A stretch of 64,000 nt of DNA from Vermamoeba vermiformis. Its lineage: Eukaryota > Tubulinea > Echinamoebida. Below are positions 22,873-35,700 of the stretch, in pieces. A model generated the notes under the pieces. That model searched no databases, was not told the origin of the DNA, and worked only from the letters and a program-made list of their open reading frames with translations. Location of the stretch: the NCBI GenBank assembly GCA_045837725.1, contig JBEWZL010000179.1:372001-436000 (forward strand), given 5' to 3'. The stretch's first letter is position 1. Each line of letters starts with the position of its first letter. A program made the translations under genes and the position numbers.

Positions 22873-25834
22873 CTACTTACCCAACTTCTTATAGACACCG
22901 TCGCGTGCAATGAGATCGTTGTGATTGCCGCGCTCAACGACACGACCTTTGTGGATGACAATCACTTCATCGGCATTCTGCACCGTGCTCAAGCGATGCG
23001 CAATGATGAGCACTGATCGCTTGTCAGAGGTCTTTAATAAATTGTCAATAGCTTCTTTAACCGCCCATTCTGACTCTGCATCCAACGCGGATGTGGCTTC
23101 GTCCAACAATAATACTCGAGGGTCTGAAAATGGCAATTAGTTTATATTATTATCATACACTATGGTATATACTCACTTCTAATAAGAGCTCTAGCAATAG
23201 CAATGCGTTGTTTTTGACCGCCTGACAATCGAACACCGCGCTCACCAACAATCGTCTGATAACCATCAGGGAAGGCTGTAATGAACTCGTGCGCATTAGC
23301 CATCTTAGCGGCCTCTATAATAATATAATATTATTAATTTCAAGTCATATTTGCAAATTAGGATTGACCGTACCAATAACGCGCAACATTTTTTCCTGCT
23401 CAGATCCGAACTCTTGGTCATCGATAGCATACGCAATATCTATATGAATCATATTAATACAATACGTAGTCGGCAAGAAGATGATATTTTACGTACTTTC
23501 AGCGATAGTTCTAGCGAACAAAGACGGCTCTTGGTTGACAATTGCAACGTGTTTGTGCAAAAATCGTGGATCAATGTCCTTCAAGTTATTTTTGTCTAGT
23601 ATAATAGCACATTAGTATACTACACATAATTATACCCATGAGCCGCTTACCGAGCGTTATCTTGCCCGAATCAGGATAATAAAATCCTTCGATCAAACTG
23701 ACCACGGTACTCTTGCCACCACCGCTAGGACCGACCTAAATTAGGAAATATTGATTAGAAATTTCTCTCCAAGATAAATATCTATAATTATCAACGTTTA
23801 AAATCCACATTCGTTGGGTTCGGAATAGAAAAACAAATATAAATTTTGTGGGGTTTCCTTTTTTATACTTACCAGGGCCACAACTTTGCCAGGGTGCAAC
23901 TCCAACGAGACATCACGCAAGACAGTGACGTCAGGTCGTGCAGGATATGAAAAGCTAACGTTATCGACCTTGACATTGCCCAACACTTCGTACAAATGCA
24001 GTCCTCCCTTGGCACGCACAGCTGGCTCGCGTTCAATCAATTCAAACACGCGTTGTGTCGCACCAACTGCTTTCATGAAATCTCCGAACAAACTTGTCAA
24101 TGTGCCGAATGACACACCGATGTTCAGCGTGTAGATCAAAAACGAAGTCAAGCCACCTGTAAAAAATAAAACCCATCAGGAATGTAACTAAATTGCAAGA
24201 AAAAATAATATCAATATTATAGCCTAATTAGGCAAACAATATGTTGTCAACTTGGTTTTAAATATTAAAAACAACTGTTTATATGAAATTTATACGTACC
24301 AACAGTAAGTTCCTTATTGACCACCATTTTGCTACCAAAATATAACACGCCACAAGTACCCAAATTGATGATAAATAAAAATACCGACTACAACAGAAAA
24401 AAAAAAATTAGAATTACTGCGTCAAAAATAAATGCAGTACTTATACTTACGGAAAATATAGATAGCGAATAAGCTCGCTTTTTTGCTAACGCGAATGCAG
24501 CCCATACTTCAGTGTCGTAATTCTTTTTTTCGAATTTTTCTGACGAGAATGCTCGCACAATTCGAACGTTTGAAAATGATTCTTCAGCGACAACATTGGC
24601 CTATATAATTATATTAGCTTATTATTGATATTATTTAATTATTAAAACTACGTACATGTGCAATCTTGTCTTGAAATTGAGTTGAAATTGTTTTGATGAA
24701 TTTTCCGTAGATCCACGCACCTGTAACCAAACGATTAATCCCTATAACCATATTTAGAAAATAATATATACGGACCTGCTCCAGCAAAAGGTAATACAGC
24801 GAGCATGATTAGAGTCAATTTCCAGCTCATTGCGAAGATGACAATAATGCCACCAACAGCTCCGATCAATGATCGTAAAAACATGCTAATATTTACAGTA
24901 ACTGCATCTTGAATGACCGTCTAAAATAGGATCTTATTAGCTTTACCGGTACTTACGTACGATCAGATCGTAAATTAATTTTCTTAGTTATTTGTTATTA
25001 CGTACGCAATCAGAGGATAATCTGCTGGTTAATTCTCCCGTGCGATTTTTGTCAAAAAAAGCAACTTCTTGTGACAAAATAGCCTTAAATAATCGACCTC
25101 TAAGTCGCGTGACAACCCGTTCACCTGTCAAATGAGTTTGTAATATTAATAATTACGCTTAACGAAGAGAATGCGCGCTATTATTAATTTACCTGCGATG
25201 GTGAATAAAGTGAAACGGATAAAGGTGAAGATCGCGACGACAGCAAAAAAAATGAACAAATAAAGGATAGCTTGCGTGATATTCGACTAAAATTATAATG
25301 ATGAGTTAGTATATGATCAATAGTGCATATTAATATCAAATCAAGTGGTCTGGCTTTGGGTTTAGTGAACTTACCATTTCATCTGTGAAGATCGAATCTA
25401 TCAAGTTTCCAATAGTCGACGGAACGATCAAATTAGCGGCAGTAGCGATAATGAGTGATAAAGTACCAATTGTAATGAACAACCGCTCCTCTTTTGCAAG
25501 CTGGAAAAGCGGAGTTAACGGAGAACTCGATCCGTGATTTCAAATAAAATATTACCCCTGCTAGGCGTTGCAAATCTGTTCGGGAAAACTTTGGCTCTGG
25601 TTTAGGAGCCTCGATTCCGTTGGCCTAATATTTTTCAAAAATTATTAGACTGGATCTTGCGATTTTCAGGAAATTGACTGTCAACTTTGTTTGCGTGCCT
25701 TTGTCTTAATTTTTAAATACCTTATTGTCACTCAGCAATGCAGTTTTCTCGTTGAAGGTCTTAGGCTCCTCCGTTTCGATCTCCAGAGCAAGATCGTCCT
25801 CCAGATCCTTGTCGGTAATAGGCTTGTACGCCAT
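22873..25834 (-). CDS. ABCB-type half-transporter (TAP/MDL-like)
   Basis: Fifteen exons on the minus strand from 25834-25721 to 23123-22873, 630 residues; all junction phases agree. One six-helix transmembrane domain (about residues 65-345) includes the coupling-helix segment [19 protein letters not shown] and [14 protein letters not shown]. One nucleotide-binding domain has Walker [10 protein letters not shown] (420-428), Q-loop IVNQEPSLF, signature LSGGQ (531-535), Walker [13 protein letters not shown] (Asp 555, Glu 556) and the H-loop IIAHRLST. All catalytic residues are present. Such half-transporters dimerise and export peptides or lipids. The acidic N-terminus ([14 protein letters not shown]) does not look like a mitochondrial presequence, so a lysosomal, ER or vacuolar site is more likely than mitochondria; this is inference. 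Confidence 0.92.
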
Positions 25835-25973
25835 TCTTTAATAAATATAGCTATAGTCGTGAAAGCACTTGCTGCTTCCTCGATCAATTTTGTTAAAGAA
25901 AGCAACCGTTATTTTTTTTCGTATTTACAGTTTATTTACATGTTCGTATGATGACAAAGTATGACACACAATC

Positions 25974-28900
25974 TTAGAGAAGTTTCTTAATTTCTCCGAT
26001 ATGGTTCTTACGAGTTGATATATCTTTTCTCTTGCCGCACAGCAGATCCGTTCGGTACTTGTTCTTCATTTCGTAAAAGATCTTTGTGGTCAGATCCGTC
26101 ATTTTTTCTTTACGGCCCTTAGTAGTGAACTTGGAGAGCTCTGAATCCAAATCAGCCGATCGTTGCAAGAAGATATCATATTCCTCCTGTTGCTCATCAT
26201 TCTGGGCAGCTCTGTCAAGCAGATCTTGCGTGGCAAAAATGACTCGTCGAGCAGTCATAAAGTTATCTTCAGATTCAAGGCACATTTTGCCGCATTGTTG
26301 CAGACAGTTCAAAGCGACAGCAGCGACATCAATGTGCTTCTCAGCCTTCTTTCGTGAGGTCGTAACAGGAACTCTTTGTGTGATGACACGTTGACATTTC
26401 ATGCCGTTCATGCGCGTGTATTCAATCTGAACTTGTACGGGCAAGCTTTCAAACGGCAACTTCGCCTTCTTTTCTTGCTTGGCCTCGATGCTCTCGACAA
26501 GTTCTTTGCCCTTAGCCGACAAAGTGAACTCAAAGGTGAGATCAGACAACTGGTTGACGTTGCCAATATCGACCTTGAGCACGTTAGTCTCGGCACCTGC
26601 CTTCTTGTCCGATTTGGAACTCTTCGACTTCTTCTTGTTAGTGTTGTTCTCAGCGCCCTCAACGCGAACATCAACGGAGCCTTGACGGAAGGCAAGTTGC
26701 TCGGGCAGACGGAACTCCAACTTGACATCAGTGGCCAAGGTAGGGTTGTCAATGATGGCACGCATTTTGCGTTGGAGCTCGAGAGGCTTGACGATAGTGA
26801 CGTCACCACCAGTAATTTGAGCACATTTGCCCAAGATACCAAGACCGCAATCTTCGCCTTCGAGACCGATCACAGACACCGGAGTGTGGTGTTGAAGTGC
26901 TGTTTGGGCCAATCTGTCGTAGAACTTTTGCACTTGAGTCTTCGAGTCGGGCTTGTCCATGGCACCGAGACCAACGTTGCTAAGACCGTCAGTGCACAGA
27001 ATGACTGAGCCTTGAGGAGACTTCGAGGCCATAGCAATAGCGACGGTCAGTGCAGGGCCAAGCGCAGTAGCACCTCCTTCTTCGAGCGCCAAGATCTTGT
27101 CCGTGAGAGTCTTTTGACTTTCTTTGACCGGTTGAAGCTTGTCAATGGCCACGGTTTGACCGAGCTCCATGAGAGCCTCAAAGTTGTTCAACTTGTCACC
27201 AGCAATGACAGCTTGATTGCTAATCTGAGAACTGCCGTCACCGATCAATTGAACTTCGTTGTTGAACGTGATCAAGCAGACGCGTCTGTTGGGATGAGCT
27301 TTCTTCAACTCTTCGATTTGAATTTGAACTGCAGCTAACACGCACTCCATGCGAGAGATATATTGAATGTTGTGGCTCTGACGGGGCATGTACTGACTTG
27401 AGCCCTCCGCCCATTGATTGAACAACTCTTCGTCCTTCTTTTTCTTCTCGCCTTGCAATTGGAACAATCCAAAGCCCTTTGGGATCTCAGATGTCACGCA
27501 CATAGAACCGCTGATGTCGACGCAGAAGATGACGAGGCCTTGGTCTTCGTTCTTATCGACAGGTGCGGGTGCCTTCATGAAGTCAATCGCTTGATCATTG
27601 ATCGTGGCGTACTCTTCGACCTCTTCTTTGTCAACTTCGGTCTGGTTATTGCAAAACTCGCAAGTCCATTTGCCGTTCTTAATTTCCGAGAGCGGTGAGA
27701 ATATAGCATTGCACTGGGAGCATGAGATGGCATCACCAGTCATCATGTGGGCCTCACGGCCGAGCGTGCCAAAGCCAAGTGAGACGACGTTAGTGTCAGC
27801 CATTCGAATAGGCTCACCCTTCTTCTTCTTGTCGCCCTTCTTGCTCTTGCTGCCATCAAACTTGTCGCGGATTTCGAGGATCTTCATGCGGTCCTTGGCC
27901 ACGCTGAAACCCATGCTCTTCAAGAGGTCGTGATCGAGCTTGGCGAGGTCATCTTCAGTCAACTCGTTCTCTTCAAATTGTTTGACGTATTCGGCTGCCT
28001 TCTCGGCGCTAAGATCGCTCGAGCCAAAAAACTCTTTCCAGCTAAAGTCTTCGGATTTCTCTTTCTTCTCGTCCTTTTCTGCGGCCTTTTTCTTCTCCTT
28101 CTCTTCGTCTTTCTTTTTCTTCTTGTCGTCGCTGCTGTTTTCACGAGTGAACATTTTGCCGATCTTAGAAAAGAATCCAGAGCCAGGTGCTGATTTCTTG
28201 CGCTCAACACGTTGCTCATCGGGCTTGCGCAATCCAGCAATTGTCACTTGTTTTCGGTAACTACAAACAATTAGTATCGGTCTGCTTGCATTTATTAGAA
28301 TCTACTTACGAGTCTTCAATCGTAGGATCATACTCTTGGATGAAATCTGCCAATGGGTGGGTTAGATTATGAAGAGAAGAATGACGTTGACTTACGATTT
28401 TGAATAAATTGAACAGTAATGGCAGATTTGCCGACACCTCCAGAACCAACAATAACGAGCTTGTATTCAACTGATATACGAGGAATCATGCGAACAAGCT
28501 CGAAGATCGACTCTTCAATGTTGACTCGCGTTTTGGCTGAGGTTTCCATAAATGGAATTCCCCATTCTCGAGCCAGAAGAGCACCTTCATTCGTTGAGAC
28601 CTCTCGCTCATCAACCAAGTCAACTTTGTTGCCGACTAAAATACAGAAAGGGTGATCTGTGTCCTTGACGCGCTGAACTTGCTCGTAAATGCTTTTGGCC
28701 TCCTCAAAAGAGGATCTGCTCGTGATCGAATAAACCAAAATAAATCTGATTCTAAAGTTAGCCCCTGATCTTGACAAAAGACGAGGATAGTAATTACCCT
28801 TGGCCAGCACGGTAGTACTGATCGCGCATTGCGCTGTAAATTTCAAAGTTAATTTTTCTACGATGCCAATTCGTATGAACGTCACTAGTTACCTGTACTC

Positions 28901-29139
28901 TTCTTGACCAGCCTATTGCGAAATTTAATTAATTTCACTCCGATCGAAAATTGGTCGTTTAATCCACTTACTGTATCCAAAATATCAAGCAAGCAGGTTT
29001 CTCCGTTCTCGTAACGGCTTTGTATGTTGTTACTTTTTTGTGCCACTTGAACGACTCCTTCCTCCAGTTTCTTTTCGAAATCTGGCACGAAGATCGTCTC
29101 GTCCAAGCGCAACAAAAGAAATTTACTTCCAAAGTCCAT
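25974..29139 (-). CDS. cpras1: Circularly permuted Ras GTPase fused to SAM, zinc and VWA domains
   Basis: Six exons on the minus strand: 29139-28972, 28912-28893, 28833-28798, 28745-28396, 28346-28310 and 28260-25974, 965 residues. The Ras motifs come in permuted order. First ILDTAGQEEYS (G3, about 53-63), then NKVD (G4, 114-117), ETSAK (G5, 142-146), and only then the P-loop GSGGVGKS (175-182) and switch I YDPTIEDS (197-204). A Lys-rich linker leads to a SAM-like helical domain (about 275-340), a four-Cys zinc site (Cys 384, 387, 404, 407) and a VWA domain with the MIDAS DISGS (452-456). A long beta/coiled C-terminus ends the protein. This matches the cpRAS family first noticed in Dictyostelium. 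No lipidation motif is visible. Cellular role unknown. Confidence 0.93.
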
Positions 29140-29318
29140 CCCGTGTTGCTGTGTTTACTGTGAATTATATAGATAAAGAAACTGACAGAAAAACCAAAAA
29201 TATTCAAAAGTAATTTTAAACGCTCTCTGATTGGCTGGTTAAAAATAAGTCAAGTTGTGCACACGAATGCATTAACATACGTTTATTAAGATCAAAAATG
29301 CCGCAACGATATTTATAT

Positions 29319-30893
29319 CTATTTGTTAGAAGGCCTATGAACAAAAAGTTAGTCTCGTCGCATCCGGTTGAATATAAAGATCACTTACTTAGCCCATTCT
29401 ATGCTCAAAATCAAGTGATTGAAACCTGTGCCATTCAACCTCTCCAAAGCTCTGGCAGCATCGTCACGGTTTCTGAAGTTAATGAAGGCGAAGCCCTAGG
29501 ATCCGAAATCAGCTATCATGCCACAAGACAAAACGAAGAGTTGACTTACCTTTGAGTGACCTTGAGGAGTTTTAGCCAAGAAAATTCTGGAAATGTAACC
29601 GAAAGGTCGGAAAAGATTTTCGAGATCCTGTTTGCAGGGTTAGTTTGTGCGCAGAGAAGGTCATTACAGCGACCACGTACCTCATCAGTAGTATCTTCAC
29701 TCAAGTTGGTAACACGGATGGTAGACGTCTCAGGCTCTTGTTCCTCTATACAACAGCTGTTAGGTCTTGTTCAAACGCAATAAACTAGAGTTGGACTTAC
29801 GTTGACTGGCAGCAAGGGGTCTGGCCTTGATGCCTCTGCTACCAGGAGGTTGATAGACACCAGCTCTGGCGTCCTTGGCGGGAGAAGCGGGAGGTGCTTC
29901 TTGAGTGGCGCTGGGAGCTTGAGCTTGACGTCGCTAGAAAAGGGTTAGTTTCACGAGCATTTCAGCAACGTTGCTGAGCAGCTATTTACGTACTTGACTG
30001 AAAGTGCCTTGAGGCATGAGAAGTGCAAGTTCTTTCTTGGCGCGCTCTTCGGCAGCCTTCATTTCCTGTGAAAACAACAAGCGTTAGCAAACAATACATC
30101 TGCTCACGCGTGATTGTGGTGACACTTACGAGTTGCTTTTGGTTCAAAATCAAGTAAACTTCGTCACCAGTTGCAGTGATACCAGGCTCGGGACCAGGAG
30201 GCTTGCCTTCGACAATACCAAACTTCTTCCAAGTCTGCATTAATGGTAAATATTCGGCTGTACACGCAACTCAAATTTTCATTCAGCTTCGTACCTTTCG
30301 TCTAGCATCAGCGTTTTTGTTAACCTTCTTAGTTTTCTTGACGAGGCGGACTCGTTTCAAAATCTAAATTTATAATTAGACGTTGTTGGTGGTTCTTGGA
30401 TTCGTCTGTTCTGCATTTTTTCAATTTCTTACTTTTTGCTTTCTACCGTCCTCTGTAGTTCTGATTTCCTCAATAGTTCGTTCATTTTCGGGTTCTTCTT
30501 CGTTGTATTCCTCGTCTGTTAATTATTAAAGGAATTATTAATATTTGATCTGGATCGAATATTTTTTGCTCGGTTTAAAAATAGCATTTCAATATCGCGA
30601 TCGTGTCCAACAACAATAAATGCATTTTAATTATATTATTATAACACTAAAACCTCCAATAATTTTTTTAAACGAAGATCTTACCTTCCTCATCGAGCTC
30701 ATCTCCCCACTTGAGCTTGTTTTCTTCCTGAGCACGTGTGCTATTGAATAACGTATTATTATTTGTTATGGTGATTATAATACAACGAATGAAGTTTGTG
30801 AAAATGGATTGTGAGATTCGTATCAGTTGATCGAGCTCGAAAGACATCGTTGTAATTGATTGTCCGCCATACTAACCTTTCCATTGTTGACAT
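29319..30893 (-). CDS. EIF3G: Translation initiation factor eIF3 subunit g
   Basis: Eleven exons on the minus strand: 30893-30877, 30740-30685, 30515-30433, 30363-30295, 30234-30130, 30065-29994, 29933-29801, 29745-29681, 29627-29550, 29495-29389 and 29334-29319, 266 residues. The acidic N-terminus (KLKWGDELDEEDEEY) and TWKKFGIVEGKPPGPEPG are the eIF3g-specific region that contacts eIF3i. The expected CCHC-like element is reduced, leaving GITATGDEVYLILNQ. The C-terminal RRM has IRVTNLSEDTTDEDL and HSKGFAFINF, and ends LSIEWAKPSNK, which needs the tiny last exon of 16 nt. The protein works in 40S scanning as part of eIF3. Confidence 0.95.
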
Positions 30894-31128
30894 TATGTTC
30901 TTATGTGACTAAAATAACAAAAAAAAAGCTCGTTCTCTGAGCCAAAAAACTCTCTCAAATTTATTCGGCCACAAACACGCGAGCCAAGAAACAAAAGCGA
31001 AGACCACACGAAGATCGTTCGAATATATAATTTAATTATTTACAAGTACAACGACAAGGCGCTCCTCTTTTGAAGGGCTATGCCGGTAAACAAAAAACAA
31101 CTAGTTACAAAAAAAGGGCACTAAAACT

Positions 31129-32460
31129 TTACATGGGCATGTTGGTCGCAGAGAACATTCCGTTGTCGTCAAAGTTGAACTCTAACGGCAGATCGTCTTG
31201 TTGCTGTTGCTGCAGTTGGAGGTCGTGGTGATGTTGTTGCACGGCAGCTTTGTTCTCGTGATCCACGTAATTGTTGTTAAAGAACATCTGTGACACGGGT
31301 GTTTGGGGAGTCTGAGGCGTGCCCAAGATTTGAGCGTAGATATTTGTGTTGGCGTTGTCCTCGTATTTGGGCATAGGAGAGGGCATGGGCGAGTGTTGCA
31401 CAGGGAACACAGAGGGCGATTCCATAGCATGAACAGCTTGAGCCAAGAAACCGTCCTTAGCAGCGTGGCCAGAGACTTGTTCCTCGAGCTTCTTGTAAGT
31501 GCCGTCGACGGTGAGTGTCTTAAGCATGCCCTTAACGGCAGACAGTTCCTTTTGGAGGCGCTGTTGTTGTTGGATGAGTTGCAAGATGACACCTTCAAGA
31601 GTTTCAAATCGTTGCTTGTTCATGAGGCGCTCGTTGGCAAGTTCGTGTGCCAAGTTGCCGTGTTCAGTCTTCAACATCTCGTTCTCTCCCTTGAGAATGC
31701 TGTTTTCGTTTTTGAATCGGGTGACATCCGTGTCGACAATATGAATAGGAGGTGACATAACTGAAGTTGGTGTGCTGAAACCAGATGTGCTAACATTTTG
31801 GACCTTCTTTGGGGGCTCGCTAAACACAATAAATAAATAAACGAACTTTCGGAAATCTGACAGGAGATTTGCACGTTCTATTAAGACACAAAATCTCTTC
31901 ATTTATGCACAATAATATTCTATATATTTACCTTTCATCAGATTCCAACGCCCTCTTCACTTGCTTTCTTCGGGTAATGTGCTTGAGTTGAGATTCATCG
32001 CCGCGAATAAAGTAATCGTTCTCGTGCTTGAACTGCAGAGGGATTATTAGAATTATTTGCTTACACTACGCCGTAGACCGAGGGCGGGTTAAGGGTTGTA
32101 ATTTCTTGAATTAATTGTTTCTCAAATTTTATGCCAAACAAGATTCGCGTTCAAACTTACAGTCCATTGCTCGGGGTGGATTTTATGGAAGCCGTAGATG
32201 TTCAACTGTCTTTTGGATGATAAATAAATTAATAATTGGCTCCTTGCACGTAAACCGAAGTATAATTACCTGACGAAGCTGCAGAAGTTGTTGTGCTTGA
32301 AGTACTTCGGCAGAACGGTCGAGGCAAATTCGCTTGGGTTGTACACGGTGAACGATTTTCCATCATCGCTCCAGTTAGCATAAGGATGCACGGTCGCATC
32401 CGACATCAAGCGGAAGGTTTTAATAACGAAAGGAGGGAGGTTGCCTTCTTTTTCAGTCAT
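31129..32460 (-). CDS. HSF: Heat-shock transcription factor
   Basis: Four exons on the minus strand: 32460-32270, 32209-32161, 32032-31932 and 31819-31129, 343 residues. The DNA-binding domain occupies about residues 8-105, with [34 protein letters not shown] (recognition helix) and GFHKI, followed by FIRGDESQLKHITRRK. A coiled-coil trimerisation region (about 165-225) has heptads in NENSILKGENEMLKTEHG and the helix LIQQQQRLQKELSAVKGMLK. The C-terminal third is rich in Gln, Pro, His and acidic residues (activation-type). A near-perfect heat-shock element lies about 150 bp upstream (32609-32621), so autoregulation is plausible. Confidence 0.94.
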
Positions 32461-32608
32461 TTTATAGATTGTGGCCGTTGAACAAGTGTACTGACGAAAA
32501 AGCCGAGGGCCGGCGTGTTATTTGTATTGTCGTAGGAATATCGCAATGACCGAATTTGCTGCAGGATTTTTATGCAACTAATTTTCATAAAACTGCGGGA
32601 TTTCATTC

Positions 32609-32621
32609 TTCTGGAAGCTTT
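32609..32621. promoter_or_regulatory. Heat-shock element upstream of the HSF gene
   Basis: TTCTGGAAGCTTT reads as alternating TTCnnGAAnnTTC units with one mismatch in the third unit. It lies about 150 bp upstream of the HSF start codon (32460, minus strand), between the HSF gene and the 3' end of the ankyrin gene. Confidence 0.5.
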
Positions 32622-32748
32622 ACTTATAAGGAAAGTGGCTGTACTCGTGACATTATTCGTGCAGTAGCGCCTCTAAGGCCACTCGGGTTTTTATCGATAC
32701 GGTTAATCCGTTTATTTTTTTTTGTTTATTTACAGATGCGGATTTGGT

Positions 32749-35700
32749 TTAAATATCGGTGCTGTGCAGCGCTTTGTAGATGGCTTCTAGCAAATAGCTC
32801 ATGTAAGATCCCCACGAGCGCACGATGTATGCTAAGAGACTGACATTGAGCGATGCCTAACGAAAAGTTAGATCGGATTAACTGGATCGAGCTACTAGAC
32901 TTACGCTCTTCGATTCGCCGCACAAAGCTGATGCTACTAGCTTAATTTGAACCGTGCAGCGAATAATGGCTTCAAGGGTGAGAAGCAATTCTTCAATCAG
33001 AATATTGTTCGAGCAAACGAGGCAGATCGGGTTAATCAGCTCAGAGGTCTTAGAAATAGAGTTGATTATGCTAATGACGGCCTCCATAATATCTTCATAA
33101 TGCGGTGGGTCCTAAATAGCAGATAGTTGGTATAACAGGTTCAGAAAAAGAGTAGTGTACACGATCAACTTACGTTCAAAAATGCTGTCTTGAGGATCTT
33201 GATCTGCTCAATCTGTTCCGAGATAACTAACATAAGTTCCTTCTCATCAGCCATCAAGCCATTTTCTTGAGCTTTAGTGTAATATCTGTCCTTGGAGTGG
33301 CTCATCAACTTCATCGCTTCATCAAACACCTGAGCCATGTCACCAGAGATCTTGGCACGAGGAGAAGCGGCTAACCTCTAGTTAGTAAGTGGCTAATGGT
33401 GGCAATATATTTAGTAACTTACGATTGATTTCAGGTTTGAGTGTCGAAGCAATAATGCGAACGTGTTCAGCGACCTTTTTGAAGAGTGTTTCTGTGTTGC
33501 GAATAGCTCTGTCGTCATTTGATACTTTGGCAATTGAGGCGCTAATAACGAGACCACGTGCGGCCTGTGCAATAATGTAGCAGCTCTCGTGCAGCTCATT
33601 TTGTGCTTGAGGATGTTTGACATCGGCGAAGGTGTAATCCAACACCAGAGAGCTCAACTATTGAACGTGTCAGCGGGCTTATGCAATGCCAACAAGCAAG
33701 TAGTGATAATTTACCTTGACAATATCAATGGCAGTTTGATCAAGGAGCTCTTCAGTGGCCTCTTCTTGGCCTTGGCACCATCGAACAACACGGCGAGTGT
33801 TGACAACTGAGCCTTGCATAGCAATAACAATGTCATCGACTGAAGCACCTTCGACAGTGGAATAGATCTTAGATGTCTCCGCGACCAATCGTTGCATCAC
33901 AGCTCTACATAAAAGGTTAATGTTACGCACGTGCATTCGCTTGGAGTTACGTACTTGAACGGAGCGACATTGGCAACACCACCGCTGAATTGTTTGATTG
34001 CTTCGTACATGTCCTTGATTACGCTGGTTTGAAGCACGTTGGAAATGTCCAACAGGCTCTTTGTCTTTGCCTTATCTTCCAACGAATTAGCGAACGGTTC
34101 AAGGTTCGTGAACATCGTTTTGAGGGCGGTCGAAAGAACTTTAATCTCGAGGAACAGTTTCTTCACCTAAATGCCAATAAAGAATCAGCGTCTTAAAGTA
34201 GCAATATAAGCGAGGCACTTACGTCAAAGTCTACTGTTCCAAAGTCTGCACCAGTAGTGATCTTAATCAACTTGCACAGGCTGTCGGTGACTTCAACGAG
34301 GTTGATCGAGCCAACTTGACTCTTAGGAGCCTTCTCCGAGGAAGATGACGTGGACTTTGAGGACTTCTTTTCCTCTTTAGGCGTCAATGTGCCCTTTGGA
34401 ACCTCCATAGTCGTGTGACGCTTAGCTTTGTACGTGCTACGCAATTATGTTAGTGACGTGTTGGATTATTAAAGTGCTTGTACCTGGCATCACGAATTTT
34501 CTTCGAGGAGGTTGTACTCGCATTGGGACTCTTAGACTTTGAGCTAGAACTGCTCTTCTTGCTCGTGTTTGACGAGCTGGAGCTTGTCTTAATTGGAGTC
34601 GTTACCTCGTCTTTCCTTTCATTAATAGCAGAACCAGAGGCGCTGTGATGGAAAAGATCATTTACGTTTGATTTCGTCAATGGTGCACGAGCTGTAATCG
34701 TCGAATTTCTTGTGCGGGAAAATTGTGAGGCTGACAGATCTGGTAATTTACTAGTCGTAGAACTGATGGGCGCTAGTTAATATCCGAATATTATTATAAA
34801 GATAGTGTTCTTACGGTCCCTCGGTAGCGCTTCGTTTATGTTGCGTGGGTGAGTTAGAAATGGTTCCAGACCGTCCTCGAGGACTCACAACCTCAGGTTG
34901 GGGAGCAGGTTCAGTTTGTTTCTGTGTAATCGCTGTCTTTGCAAATTGTTCGGCTAAAACAGCTGCTTTAATTGTACTAGGATTCGGCGCTGCATCTTGG
35001 CCCTAATAAAGGAATAATTTACATTATGAAATTTACACCATATTTTTGCATTGCCACGCGCATTAAAATAAGTAGAAGTAAATCGTCGTAAATAAAATAA
35101 AATCTAAGCCAATCATCTCCATATAATATTTTTTGCCATACCATCAGTCTCTACGTTACAATTAAAATTAATGAGTCATTTGAACAAACACGTACCTTGG
35201 ACTCCCTTCTAGTCGAGGGTTTCTCAATAAAAATAGTCTTGTCTCCCCATCGCACAGGAATCATTTCAACTGTGGGGGCTGCGGGAGCTTCCTCTGGTTC
35301 AGGTGCATCTGATCGCGAATTAAATACTGCTTACAACGAGGGTTGGATCTAGGTACTTACTTTGCTTAGCATATTTTTCGACGCATGCTATTTAAATTTG
35401 AAAATAATGTTAGTTTCGAGCTAGAGAGGGCGGTACATAATGGCGATCACAGATTCGGTTTTTTGATAATCGGTATGTTAACTGCGCTTACCTCTATAAT
35501 AGTTCCTAAATTTATCTGAGAGCTTTCCCATAAAGTCTGTAACGTTATCTCCAGCGTTGCTCGTAACACTTGGATTTGCGCCGGCTTCGAGCAAGAGCTT
35601 GGCTGATTCTTCTTGACCAGCAGAGACCGCTCTCAAAAGAGGCTATAAAAAATGTTAATAATCTGATCAAAAAGCAATAAGATAAAATTCTAGAAATTAG

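Noticed and set aside
26376-27008. Long plus-strand open frames opposite the cpRAS gene
   Set aside because: They are antisense shadows of a strongly biased coding exon. They have no domain similarity, no introns and no start context.
25974-29139. Two adjacent genes, a normal Rap-like GTPase and a separate VWA protein
   Set aside because: Exon phases join G3-G4-G5, the P-loop and the VWA part into one frame. There is no other P-loop upstream and no spacer that could hold a stop and promoter.
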